Source of the DNA: Mesorhizobium waimense
GTDB lineage: Bacteria > Pseudomonadota > Alphaproteobacteria > Rhizobiales > Rhizobiaceae
Direction: 5' to 3'
DNA: 64,000 nucleotides
Assembly: GCF_003601975.1 (NCBI RefSeq)
Contig: NZ_QZWZ01000002.1
Coordinates: 1-64,000, forward strand
Shown: positions 18,394 through 25,926 of the stretch, piece after piece
Numbering within the stretch: position 1 is the stretch's first letter
Layout: each line of letters opens with the position of its first letter
The notes under the pieces: model-generated
Told to the model about the DNA's origin: nothing
Database searches by the model: none
Seen by the model: only the letters and a program-made list of their open reading frames with translations
Translations under genes and position numbers: made by a program

Positions 18394-18468
18394 GCTATGG
18401 AGAGCCAAGAACCTTGTCAACCGGTCATGGAATCTGTTTTTGTGGCTACGCGAGGAGGCGGAGAAAAA

Positions 18469-19146
18469 ATGTCAGACGATAGGCTGCGGATCGACCGCTC
18501 CGCCAAGACGCTGAGGACGCTGGCACTGGAGCGCATGCGCGAGGCGATCATGGACTTCCATTTCCAGCCGGGCGAGCGGCTGGTCGAGCGGCCGCTTTGC
18601 GACCAGCTTGGCGTCAGCCGGTCGGTTGTGCGCGAGGTTTTGCGGCAGCTCGAAGCGGAAGGCCTGGTGCAGATGATCCCCGGCCATGGGCCCGCCGTGG
18701 CGAAGCCCGATCTCGGCCGTACCGACGAGATCTATGAATTGCGGGCGCTGCTGGAGGGTATTGCCGCGCGGGCTTGTGCAATGTCGGCCACGGACCAGCA
18801 GATCGCCTTGCTGGATAGCGCGCTGGGCAACCTGTTCGAGGCATGGGCGTCAGGCCAGCCGGTCGAGGTGATGCGGGCGACGGCCAGGTTCTACGAGGTG
18901 CTGTTCGAGGCGGCCGACAAGCGCATCGCCTGGGAAATCGTCAACGGGCTGAATGTCCGCATCAACCAACTGCGCTCCATGACCATTGCCTCGGAGAACC
19001 GCCGCGAGCCGGCGATCGCCGAAATGACCGAGATCATGGATGCCATCCGCTCACGCAATCCCGAAGAGGCCGAGGCGGCGGCACGGCGGCATGTCGAATC
19101 CGCCTGGCGGATCGCGCGCAACGCGCTTCGGCTGGGTTCCCTGTGA
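18469..19146 (+). CDS. GntR family regulator, FadR/FCD subfamily
   Basis: This 225-residue regulator has an N-terminal winged helix (LCDQLGVSRSVVREVLRQLE, about 40-60) and an all-helical FCD ligand domain from about 85, with metal-ligand-like residues (YELRALLEGIAARA, ATARFYEVLF, AARRHVESAW). ATG 18469 is chosen because GAGGAGGCGGAG lies just upstream; an in-frame start at 18298 would run through the promoter region of the divergent operon. FCD regulators usually repress neighbouring catabolic operons and release DNA on binding an organic acid. The likely operator is the palindrome at 18382-18393. Confidence 0.9.
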   Translation: MSDDRLRIDRSAKTLRTLALERMREAIMDFHFQPGERLVERPLCDQLGVSRSVVREVLRQLEAEGLVQMIPGHGPAVAKPDLGRTDEIYELRALLEGIAARACAMSATDQQIALLDSALGNLFEAWASGQPVEVMRATARFYEVLFEAADKRIAWEIVNGLNVRINQLRSMTIASENRREPAIAEMTEIMDAIRSRNPEEAEAAARRHVESAWRIARNALRLGSL

Positions 19147-19158
19147 TATCGTGCCTGC

Positions 19159-19184
19159 AAAAACGGCCCCTCAAGCGAGGCCGT
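19159..19184 (-). terminator. Rho-independent terminator of the small secreted protein gene
   Basis: On the minus strand an eight-base stem (ACGGCCTC / GGGGCCGT, one G-U pair) with loop GCTTGA is followed by a run of T. It lies 25 bases past the stop of the gene at 19209-19514. The same region also trails the GntR gene but has no T-run in that direction. Confidence 0.75.
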
Positions 19185-19208
19185 CTTCACATGCGCTGAC
19201 GATAGCGA

Positions 19209-19514
19209 CTACTTGCTGCCGCCATTTGCCTTGACGCTGCTGCAGAACTCCGGATGGCTGTTGGTGGCGTTGGCGTTCTTCGCCACTTCGTCGCAAGCCG
19301 TCATCATCGCGGTCTGGTCGTCAGGCGACAGCGCCTTCCAAGCCTTCACGAAGTCGTCGCTGCTGACCATCGTCTTCATGCTGGAGTCGGTATAGAAAGG
19401 CTGCATCTTGGCCGGATCGTCAAGCGCAGAAGTACCGGTCTCCCCTGCGGCGAGAGCCGAGCCCGCGACCATCGAAAGCGTCATGGCCCCCAAACAGATC
19501 ATCTTGATGTTCAT
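19209..19514 (-). CDS. Small secreted protein of unknown function
   Basis: This 101-residue protein starts with a signal peptide (MNIKMICLGAMTLSMVAGSALA, cleavage before AGETG), giving a mature periplasmic protein of about 79 residues. The mature part is helical and polar, with DDFVKAWKALSPDDQTAM and two cysteines (TACDEV and PEFCSS) that could form one disulfide. I do not recognise a named family; size and layout recall HdeA-like periplasmic proteins but similarity is not convincing. AGGAGAAT precedes the ATG. It has its own terminator and looks monocistronic. Confidence 0.75.
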   Translation of the reverse strand: MNIKMICLGAMTLSMVAGSALAAGETGTSALDDPAKMQPFYTDSSMKTMVSSDDFVKAWKALSPDDQTAMMTACDEVAKNANATNSHPEFCSSVKANGGSK

Positions 19515-19614
19515 GGTATAATTCTCCTGTTGCTTTAGGATCGTCGAAGCAACGATCAGAGGTCAAACGACAGGTCCAGACGAGGTTCCGTTTTTTGCGC
19601 GAAAAGGCCAAACC

Positions 19615-19647
19615 CGGTAAAATATTACCGAAATAGGTTTGAAACCT
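19615..19647. other. Two adjacent short palindromes in the gap 19515-19729
   Basis: CGGTAA-AATA-TTACCG (19615-19630) and AGGTTTGAAACCT (19635-19647) are perfect inverted repeats about 100 bases upstream of the small secreted protein gene and about 85 bases past the dehydrogenase stop. They may be regulator sites or RNA hairpins ending the dehydrogenase transcript. The rest of the 215-base gap shows nothing I recognise. Confidence 0.4.
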
Positions 19648-19729
19648 GTTCGAATTTTTCTCGCCTGGGTCGGCGATGCTGGCTTCGGGCCTGACGTTGT
19701 ACCAGAACCTCATTGCCCTGCGTCTGGAT

Positions 19730-20761
19730 TTAGTTCTTGTCGACCGGCTTGGAGCGCATCCTGGAAACGGTCTCGCGCTCGGCCCGCTTGGAGCGCAGCG
19801 GCGGCAGGCCGCGGTCGATCAGATCCATGTCCTCCAGCACCATGTCGCCCATGCGCTTGAAGGCGATGTCGAGCGCGCCGGCGCGGTGGGCGGAACGTAG
19901 GAAGCCGGGCAGCGCGCGCACCGGATGGTCTTGAGCAAGCGGCTCTTCCGGGAAGACGTCACTGGCCGCGACGATGCGGCCGCTGCGGACTGCGTCTATC
20001 AGCGCCTGAAAGTCGACGACGCCGGCGCGGCTGAGCAGGATGAAGGCCGCCCCTTTGCGCATTTTCGCGAAGGCGTCGGCGCCGAGAAAGCCCTGGTTCT
20101 CGCTGGTCACCGAGGCGACGACGAAGACGAAGTCGCTCTGCGACAGCACCTCGTCGAGCGAGGCCGGCTCGACGCCATTGTCGATGAGGATCGACGGCGG
20201 CAGCCAGGGGTCGAAGACTTTTGTCCTGGTGCGGAAGCCGGACAGCAGGCGGTTCAGCGCGCGGCCGAGATCGCCGAAGCCAATGATCCCGACATCGGCG
20301 CCTGACAGCAGTCGTGCTTCCCGGTTGCCGTCGCCTCCCCATAACTCCTTGCCCTGCCGGAAGGCGAGGTCGGCGTCAACGATGTCGCGCGCAAGGTTGA
20401 GCGCCATGGCAAGGCCGAGCTCGGCCACCGGCTCGGCGAAGACCAGCCCGGTGGTGACGACATGGATGCCGCGCGCAAACAGCGTTTCGTAAGGCATGTT
20501 GTTGAGGAGATTGGTCTCGACATTGAAGACGCAGCGCAGCGCCTTCAGGCTTTCCAGAGTTTCCAGCGAGATCGGTGGCTGGCCGACGATGTAGCGCGCC
20601 GCGGCCAGCTCATCCGACGGCAACCCGGCGACGCCTTCGGGCGTTGTTTCGACGATGCGATATTTCTTGCGAAAAAGCGCCAGCTGCGGCGGCGTGAAGA
20701 TCAGGTCGAGCGTGCGGGGCTCGGGCGCGCTGATGACCAGCGGCAAAGCATTTTCGGGCAT
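19730..20761 (-). CDS. D-isomer-specific 2-hydroxyacid dehydrogenase family protein
   Basis: This 343-residue NAD(P)-dependent enzyme has the Rossmann motif VGIIGFGDLGRALNRLL and the catalytic Arg in LLSRAGVVDF, Glu in DVFPEEPLAQDHP and His in RSAHRAGALD. It interconverts a 2-hydroxyacid and a 2-oxoacid, or a related phosphoglycerate-type substrate. The C-terminal 20 residues are strongly basic (LRSKRAERETVSRMRSK). It is divergent from the lacI-type gene and shares a 140-base promoter region with possible operators, so it may belong to the same sugar-acid regulon. The exact substrate is not deducible. Confidence 0.88.
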   Translation of the reverse strand: MPENALPLVISAPEPRTLDLIFTPPQLALFRKKYRIVETTPEGVAGLPSDELAAARYIVGQPPISLETLESLKALRCVFNVETNLLNNMPYETLFARGIHVVTTGLVFAEPVAELGLAMALNLARDIVDADLAFRQGKELWGGDGNREARLLSGADVGIIGFGDLGRALNRLLSGFRTRTKVFDPWLPPSILIDNGVEPASLDEVLSQSDFVFVVASVTSENQGFLGADAFAKMRKGAAFILLSRAGVVDFQALIDAVRSGRIVAASDVFPEEPLAQDHPVRALPGFLRSAHRAGALDIAFKRMGDMVLEDMDLIDRGLPPLRSKRAERETVSRMRSKPVDKN

Positions 20762-20836
20762 GATGCTCCTCCCGGCGCGATCATATCACGCCATTCACAT
20801 CTGTGTTTTACTCAGGATTAAACGATTTACAACTGT

Positions 20837-20852
20837 GAAAAATCGATTTATC
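20837..20852. promoter_or_regulatory. Probable LacI-family operator around AAATCGATTT
   Basis: GAAAAATCGATTTATC has a ten-base perfect core palindrome with central CG and paired outer positions, as in LacI/GalR operators. It lies 51 bases upstream of the regulator ATG and inside the promoter region shared with the dehydrogenase. A weaker related site, TAAACGATTTA, lies just upstream at about 20819-20829. Confidence 0.65.
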
Positions 20853-20902
20853 GGTTACGCTAGCGAGGCGGCAGGCAGTTGCCGGCCTTTTGGAGGAGGA
20901 TA

Positions 20903-21970
20903 ATGGCGCATCGGGAGCATCGGCGTTCGTCGATCCACGACGTGGCTAGCCGCGCCGGCGTGTCCGCCGCCACTGTCTCCAAGGTTCTGGCGGGCGTCAC
21001 CACGGTGAAGCCCGAAAATGCGCAGCGTGTCTTCGATGCCGTCGAGCATTTGGGCTACCGCGTCGATCCGCTGGCTTCCGACATGCGGCGGGCGAAGCGC
21101 CGCATCATCGGCGCCATCATGCCCGAATTCGAGAGCGAATTCTTCGGCCAGATGGTCAGCGAACTCGAGGGCCTCGCCGAGCAGCGTGGCTACACGCTCG
21201 TCGCTGCCTCCAGCCGTGAATCGGAAGCACGCGAGAAGGAGGTCCTTGCGCGCATGCATGACTGGCGGGTCGCCGGCGTGGTGCTGGCGCCGGTGCGCAA
21301 CGAGCATGGCCCGGCGGCCGGCTTCATGAAGGCCAATGGCATGACCGGTGTGCTGATCGACCGGGTGCTTGCCGACGATGCCTTCGACACGGTCTCGGCC
21401 GATAGTGCTGCCGCCAGCGCCGAGGTGGCGCGCGAACTGATCGGCAAGGGCCACCGCCATATCCTGGTCATCGGCCTTGGTCAGCGGGCGGCGACTGTGC
21501 GCGCCCGTCTCGACGGGTTTCGCGCCAAGGCGCTGGAACTGGTGCCGGACGTGCGGATCGACGTCGTGCTTTCGGAGAGCGAAGTCGAGCCGTTGCGTGC
21601 GCTGCTGCGCGACTATTTCGACAAGGGCGCCAAAGAGGGCGAACGCCCGACGGCAGTCTATTCGCTCTTTCTCAAGGGCACGCTGGTCGCGCTTTCCGAA
21701 TTCCGCCGACGCGGCTGGCATTGCCCGGATGACATCTCGCTGGTCGGCTTCGACGATGCCGAATGGATGCAGGTGACATGGCCGGCCATTGCCGCCGTGG
21801 TGCAGCCGGTCCGGCAGATCGCCGCCCAGGCTATGGATGTGTTGTTTGCCAGGATCGATGGCGGGGACGGCCCGCCCAAGGCAAGGCTCGAGCCTTGCAA
21901 GGTTTTGATGCGGGAATCCGTTGGCTCGCCAGGCAGCGGCCCGCATTCAGGGGGAGGAAACCGACAATAG
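20903..21970 (+). CDS. LacI family transcriptional regulator
   Basis: This 355-residue regulator has an N-terminal HTH with hinge (IHDVASRAGVSAATVSKVL, then VDPLASDMRRAK) and a periplasmic-binding-protein-like ligand domain (IIGAIMPEFESEFFGQM, GLVLIDR-type strand near 150, SLVGFDDAEW near 280). ATG 20903 follows GGAGGAGGATA; an in-frame start at 20879 has no ribosome binding site. It lies just upstream of an allose-type importer and an epimerase on the same strand and most likely represses them until the sugar is present. Candidate operators are at 20837-20852, 21977-21986 and 22061-22075. Confidence 0.93.
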   Translation: MAHREHRRSSIHDVASRAGVSAATVSKVLAGVTTVKPENAQRVFDAVEHLGYRVDPLASDMRRAKRRIIGAIMPEFESEFFGQMVSELEGLAEQRGYTLVAASSRESEAREKEVLARMHDWRVAGVVLAPVRNEHGPAAGFMKANGMTGVLIDRVLADDAFDTVSADSAAASAEVARELIGKGHRHILVIGLGQRAATVRARLDGFRAKALELVPDVRIDVVLSESEVEPLRALLRDYFDKGAKEGERPTAVYSLFLKGTLVALSEFRRRGWHCPDDISLVGFDDAEWMQVTWPAIAAVVQPVRQIAAQAMDVLFARIDGGDGPPKARLEPCKVLMRESVGSPGSGPHSGGGNRQ

Positions 21971-21976
21971 CCCCCA

Positions 21977-21986
21977 TTGTCGACAA
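21977..21986. promoter_or_regulatory. Palindrome TTGTCGACAA in the lacI-transporter gap
   Basis: This ten-base perfect palindrome with central CG lies 54 bases before the binding-protein ATG. It also overlaps a hairpin formed by CGACAAT (21962-21968) and ATTGTCG (21976-21982), which includes the lacI stop codon. It may be an operator or an mRNA stem-loop. Confidence 0.4.
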
Positions 21987-22040
21987 CTATGCGCCGCACC
22001 TGGCTTTGACTCGTGGCGTGACATCAACAGGGAGGAAGAT

Positions 22041-23030
22041 ATGAAAGCATTGGTTCTGAAGATAAATCGATTTACTCTTGCCTTCGGCGTGGCTTTGGCG
22101 ATTTCGGCCATCGGCGCCGCCAAGGCCGAGGACGGCGAATACGGCGTGCTGATGAAGACGCTGGCCAATCCGTTCTGGGGCGCGATGGGCCAGGGCGTCG
22201 AGGACGGCGCCAAGGAAGCCGGCGTGAAGTATTTCCAGCAGGCTGCCGAAAGCGATCAGGCTGCCGAGCCGCAGCTCAACCTCTGCAACACCATGCTCGA
22301 GCGCAAGCCGGTGGCAATGATCACCGCCGCCATCAACTCCACCAATCTGCTGCCCTGCCTGAAGGCGGCGCAGAGTGCCGGCATCAAGGTCGTCGACCTC
22401 GACGGCAATCTCGATCCGGCGGTGCTCGACAAGGAAGGCATCAAGATCACCTTCCGCATCGGCTCCGACAATGTCGCGGCCGGCGGGCAGGGGGCCGAAT
22501 ACCTTGTCTCCAAGCTCGGCAAGGACGCCAAGGGCCCGGTACTGGTGATCGAAGGCCTGTCGGGCAACATCACCGGAGAGAAGCGCGCCAAGGGCTTTGC
22601 CGACAAGCTGAAGGAACTGGCGCCGGGGCTGGAAGTCGTCGCTTCACTCCCCGGCGACTGGGATCGCGGCAAGGCCGCGTCGATCGCAACCGACACGCTG
22701 ACCGCGCATCCGGATCTCGTCGCCATCTTCTGCGCCAATGACGGCATGGCGCTGGGCGCGGTGGAATCGGTCTACGCCGCTGGCAAGGGCGAGCAGGTGA
22801 CGATCATCGGCGTCGACGGCAATTCGGATGCCGTGAAGTCGATCAAGGAAGGCCGGCTCAACGCTTCCGTTGCGCAGTTGCCCTACCTGGTCGGCAAGCA
22901 GGCGGTCGAGAACGTCAAGAAGGCGATCGCCGGCGACAAGGTCGAGGAAAACATCGCCGTGCCGACTCTCGTGCTGACCAAGGATGTGCTCGACGCCGGC
23001 AAGGAGCCGATGCTGCAATATGTGAAATAG
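22041..23030 (+). CDS. Sugar ABC transporter periplasmic binding protein (D-allose/ribose type)
   Basis: This 329-residue protein has a signal peptide of about 29 residues (ending IGAAKA) and a type I periplasmic fold resembling E. coli AlsB: GVLMKTLANPFWGAMGQGVED, VVDLDGNLD, VLVIEGLSGNITGEKR, FCANDGMALGAVE and TIIGVDGNSDAV. AlsB-type proteins bind D-allose and similar ketoses or aldoses. ATG 22041 follows GGAGGAAGAT. The first codons contain low-GC triplets, including ATA, that spell an operator-like palindrome. A strong stem-loop separates it from the permease gene. Confidence 0.92.
   Translation: MKALVLKINRFTLAFGVALAISAIGAAKAEDGEYGVLMKTLANPFWGAMGQGVEDGAKEAGVKYFQQAAESDQAAEPQLNLCNTMLERKPVAMITAAINSTNLLPCLKAAQSAGIKVVDLDGNLDPAVLDKEGIKITFRIGSDNVAAGGQGAEYLVSKLGKDAKGPVLVIEGLSGNITGEKRAKGFADKLKELAPGLEVVASLPGDWDRGKAASIATDTLTAHPDLVAIFCANDGMALGAVESVYAAGKGEQVTIIGVDGNSDAVKSIKEGRLNASVAQLPYLVGKQAVENVKKAIAGDKVEENIAVPTLVLTKDVLDAGKEPMLQYVK
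22061..22075. promoter_or_regulatory. Operator-like GATAAATCGATTTAC inside the binding-protein signal sequence
   Basis: The ten-base core AAATCGATTT is identical to the one upstream of the regulator gene, and on the opposite strand 13 bases agree with that site. It begins 20 bases after the ATG and uses codons (ATA AAT CGA TTT) that are out of character for this GC-rich gene. A LacI protein bound here could block early elongation or initiation. Confidence 0.55.
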
Positions 23031-23042
23031 TCCTCCCGGACG

Positions 23043-23071
23043 GGCTGGCGCGGGTTTAGCCTGCGCCAGCC
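23043..23071 (+). promoter_or_regulatory. Intercistronic stem-loop after the sugar-binding protein gene
   Basis: A 12-base stem (one G-U pair) with loop TTTAG lies between the binding-protein stop and the permease start, followed by AACTTTTAT. It resembles a weak terminator or mRNA-stabilising hairpin that would raise binding-protein output over the membrane components. Confidence 0.65.
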
Positions 23072-23097
23072 AACTTTTATCTCGCAAGCGAGGCAAC

Positions 23098-24090
23098 ATG
23101 GCTTCCGAAATGGCGCAGCCCGGCTTCTGGGCTCGGGTGCAGCGTGCATCCGTCGAACGGCTCCACATAAGGCTGGAGTCGCTGGTCGTGCTTCTGGCGC
23201 TGAGCGCGGCGATGGCGGTGCTGTCGCCCTTCTTCCTGTCACTCAGCAATTTCCTCAACATCCTTTTGGCGACCTCGACGATCGGCGTGCTGGCGATCGC
23301 CGCCACCTTCGTCATCGGCTCGGGTGGGCTCGACCTGTCGCTCGGCTCGGTCATGGGGCTGGCGGGCGTCGCCGGCGCCTTCGTCGCGGTCAATCTCGGC
23401 TGGCCTTCGGTGTTTGCGGTCGTTGCCTGCATCCTGGCTGGCGGGCTTGCCGGCTACATCAACGGGCAATTGGTCACCCGCGCCTTCGTGCCGGCCTTCA
23501 TCGTCACGCTCGGCATGCTTGGCCTGGCGCGCGGCCTGGCGCTGGTTATCTCGCAGGGCAGGGCGATCTACGGCTTGCCCGCGGCCCTCGTCTATATCGG
23601 CCAGGGTCGGCCGTTCGGCATCCCGATGCCGGTGATTATCCTGGTGCTGACGGCGATCGTGGCGCATTGCGTGCTCGCCTATACGCGCTTCGGCCGTCAC
23701 ACGCTGGCGCTTGGCGACAGCGAGGGCGCGGCGCGCGCCGCCGGCATCCGCGTCGAACACCATCGCCGCATCATCTACACGCTGTCGGGTGCGCTCGCCG
23801 GTCTTGCCGGGCTGCTGTTCACCGCCCGCGTCAACGCCGGCGACCCGACCGCCGGCATCAATTACGAGCTGACCGCGATCACTGCGGCGATCATCGGCGG
23901 CACCAATCTGTTCGGCGGGCGCGCCTCGATCCTCGGCACGATGATCGGCGCGCTGATCATGGGCGTGCTGCAGAACGGGCTAACGCTGCTTGCCGTGCAG
24001 TCCTATTACCAGCAGATGGCGATCGGTGCCGTGCTGATCCTTGCGGTGTTCATCGACCAGTATCAGGTCCGGAAGGAGTCGCGCGTATGA
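23098..24090 (+). CDS. Sugar ABC transporter permease (RbsC/AlsC type)
   Basis: This 330-residue inner-membrane protein has about eight to ten hydrophobic segments and hallmarks of the ribose/allose permease family: TFVIGSGGLDLSLGSVMGL near 75, GYINGQLVTRAFVPAFIVTLG near 122 and TAAIIGGTNLFGGRASILGT near 260. A single permease gene implies a homodimeric channel. It is preceded by GCGAGGCAAC and overlaps the ATPase start by four bases (ATGA). It works with the binding protein and the downstream ATPase for uptake of the sugar sensed by the LacI protein. Confidence 0.92.
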   Translation: MASEMAQPGFWARVQRASVERLHIRLESLVVLLALSAAMAVLSPFFLSLSNFLNILLATSTIGVLAIAATFVIGSGGLDLSLGSVMGLAGVAGAFVAVNLGWPSVFAVVACILAGGLAGYINGQLVTRAFVPAFIVTLGMLGLARGLALVISQGRAIYGLPAALVYIGQGRPFGIPMPVIILVLTAIVAHCVLAYTRFGRHTLALGDSEGAARAAGIRVEHHRRIIYTLSGALAGLAGLLFTARVNAGDPTAGINYELTAITAAIIGGTNLFGGRASILGTMIGALIMGVLQNGLTLLAVQSYYQQMAIGAVLILAVFIDQYQVRKESRV

Positions 24091-24863
24091 CCCTTCTTTC
24101 GCTCCACGGTATTCGCAAAAGCTTCGGCGCGGTCGACGTGCTGCATGGTGTCGACCTTTCGGTCGCGGCGGGCGAGGTCGTCGGCCTCGTCGGCGATAAT
24201 GGCGCCGGCAAGTCAACCCTGATGAAGACCATCACCGGCATCTACCGGGCCGATTCCGGGTCGATCGAATTCGATGGCAAGGACATCCTCGCGCTCGATC
24301 CCGGCCAGCGGCGCGAACTTGGCATCGAGATGATCTACCAGGACCTGTCTTTGGCCAAGCAGCAGGACGTGGCCGCCAACATCTTCCTCGGTCGCGAGCC
24401 GACGAAGAAGCTGTTCGGCCTGTTTCCGGGCATTGTCGACAAGGCCGAGATGGACCGCCAGGCGGCGAAAATGATCGAGCGGCTCGGCGCGCATCTGCCT
24501 TCGATCAACCGCTCGGTCGGCTCGTTCTCGGGCGGCCAGCAGCAGACGGTGGCGATCGCGCGCGCGCTGACCTTCAACCCGAAGCTGGTGATCATGGACG
24601 AGCCGACTGCAGCCCTTGCCGTGCGCGAGGTGCAGAGCGTGCTCGACCTGATCCGGCGGCTGCGGTCGGAAGGCATTGCCGTCATCTTGATCTCGCACCG
24701 GTTGAACGATGTGCTATCGGTTACCGACCGCATCGTGGTGCTGCGCCACGGCCGCGCCGATGCCGATCTGATCACCGCCAAGACCAGCATGAACGAAGTC
24801 GTCAGCCGCATCGTCGGCGGCGGCGATACCAGCGCCGCGGCGGCGCATGAACAACGAGGCTGA
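24087..24863 (+). CDS. Sugar ABC transporter ATPase, single-domain form
   Basis: This 258-residue ATPase has Walker A VGDNGAGKSTLMK, Q-loop MIYQDLSLAK, signature SFSGGQQQTVAIARAL, Walker B LVIMDEPTAAL and H-loop ISHRLNDVL. It has one nucleotide-binding domain, whereas E. coli RbsA and AlsA have two fused copies, so it must act as a homodimer. The start at 24087 overlaps the permease stop; the long upstream extension of the frame is only an overlap with the permease gene. The epimerase gene follows after three bases. Confidence 0.92.
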   Translation: MTLLSLHGIRKSFGAVDVLHGVDLSVAAGEVVGLVGDNGAGKSTLMKTITGIYRADSGSIEFDGKDILALDPGQRRELGIEMIYQDLSLAKQQDVAANIFLGREPTKKLFGLFPGIVDKAEMDRQAAKMIERLGAHLPSINRSVGSFSGGQQQTVAIARALTFNPKLVIMDEPTAALAVREVQSVLDLIRRLRSEGIAVILISHRLNDVLSVTDRIVVLRHGRADADLITAKTSMNEVVSRIVGGGDTSAAAAHEQRG

Positions 24864-24866
24864 CTG

Positions 24867-25721
24867 ATGAATACTTTTGGACTGCATACCTTCGCCATCG
24901 CCCCGGTCTGGGATCTCGCCCGCATCGAGCCGCAGATGGACAGGCTGAAGGAATACGGCATCGGCCTGATGGAGATCCCGCTGCTGCGCCCCGAGGAGAT
25001 CGACACCAAGCGCACGCGCGCCTTCGCCAATCATTACGGCGTCGAGCTGATCCCGTCGCTCGGCCTGCCGCGCGGGCTCGACGTTGTCGAGCGGCCGGAC
25101 GAGGCGCTGGATTTCCTCGAACCTGCCTTCAAGGTCTGCAACGAGGTCGGCGCCGAAGCGCTCGGCGGCGTCACCTATGGCACGATCGGCAAGACCTCCG
25201 GGCGGGCGCCGACGCGCAAGGAAATCGACGGCATGTGCCGTTTCCTCGAACGGGCGGCGAAGGCGGCGAAGTCACGCGGCCTGAAGCTCGGCATCGAGCC
25301 CTGCAACCGCTATGAGACGCATCTGATCAATCGCGGCATCGATGCGACGCGGATCATCGAGCGCATCGGCGCGCCCAACATCTTCATCCACCTCGATACG
25401 TATCACATGCATATCGAGGAGGAGAGTTTTGCCGCCGGGTTCGAGGCGGCCGCACCCTTCCTCGGCTATGTGCATGTGTCGGAAGCCAATCGCGGCGTGC
25501 CGGGACGCGGCATGCTCAACTGGGCGGCCTGCATGAAGGCGATCGCCGATATCGGCTATGAAGGACCGATCACGCTGGAAAGCATGAACCATGTCGACGT
25601 CGACATCGCCGGCGGGCTCGCCGTGTGGCGGCCGGTGGCGGAAGACCCGCGCGACGTCATCGAGGTCGGCCTGCCGTTCCTGCGCGAGGAAGCGCGCAAG
25701 GCCGGGCTCACTCTCGGATAG
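24867..25721 (+). CDS. D-tagatose 3-epimerase / L-ribulose 3-epimerase family isomerase
   Basis: This 284-residue TIM-barrel enzyme has the metal-site segments of ketose 3-epimerases: Glu in GIEPCNRYETHL, Asp and His in IHLDTYHMHIEEE, His in GYVHVSEANRGVPG and Glu in TLESMNH. These ligands hold Mn2+ or Co2+, and the two Glu residues do the C3 proton transfer. It would interconvert ketohexoses or ketopentoses such as D-tagatose/D-sorbose, D-psicose/D-fructose or L-ribulose/L-xylulose. Position directly after the allose-type importer suggests it feeds an imported rare sugar into metabolism. No kinase is in this operon. Confidence 0.9.
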   Translation: MNTFGLHTFAIAPVWDLARIEPQMDRLKEYGIGLMEIPLLRPEEIDTKRTRAFANHYGVELIPSLGLPRGLDVVERPDEALDFLEPAFKVCNEVGAEALGGVTYGTIGKTSGRAPTRKEIDGMCRFLERAAKAAKSRGLKLGIEPCNRYETHLINRGIDATRIIERIGAPNIFIHLDTYHMHIEEESFAAGFEAAAPFLGYVHVSEANRGVPGRGMLNWAACMKAIADIGYEGPITLESMNHVDVDIAGGLAVWRPVAEDPRDVIEVGLPFLREEARKAGLTLG

Positions 25722-25802
25722 AAACAGCCGCACCTCCTGTCCTTTCAACGGCGTCGGAATCGGCGCCGGTGGAAAACCATGCCGACTTGCTGTTCGGATT
25801 CC

Positions 25803-25818
25803 CTATCCGCTAGGTTAA
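25803..25818. promoter_or_regulatory. Probable PcaQ-binding site upstream of the branched-chain-type importer
   Basis: CTATCCGCTAGGTTAA matches 10 of the 12 defined bases of the PcaQ box ATAACC-N4-GGTTAA known from Sinorhizobium meliloti, with a perfect right half. It lies 109 bases before the binding-protein ATG. The rest of the 205-base gap (25722-25926) is AT-rich around 25819-25860, as expected of a promoter, but I see no clear -35/-10 pair. Confidence 0.6.
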
Positions 25819-25926
25819 CAATCGACGACTTATTTTCATTTTACATTACCATTTCTGCATGAGAGACCAGACCGATGCGGTCGAAAACCCTGCTGGAGGC
25901 TGGGTGGCTGCTGAGGGAGGAAAGCC

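Noticed and set aside
22041..25721. Ribose operon
   Set aside because: No ribokinase or RbsD gene is present, the binding protein resembles AlsB more than RbsB, and the enzyme is a ketose 3-epimerase.
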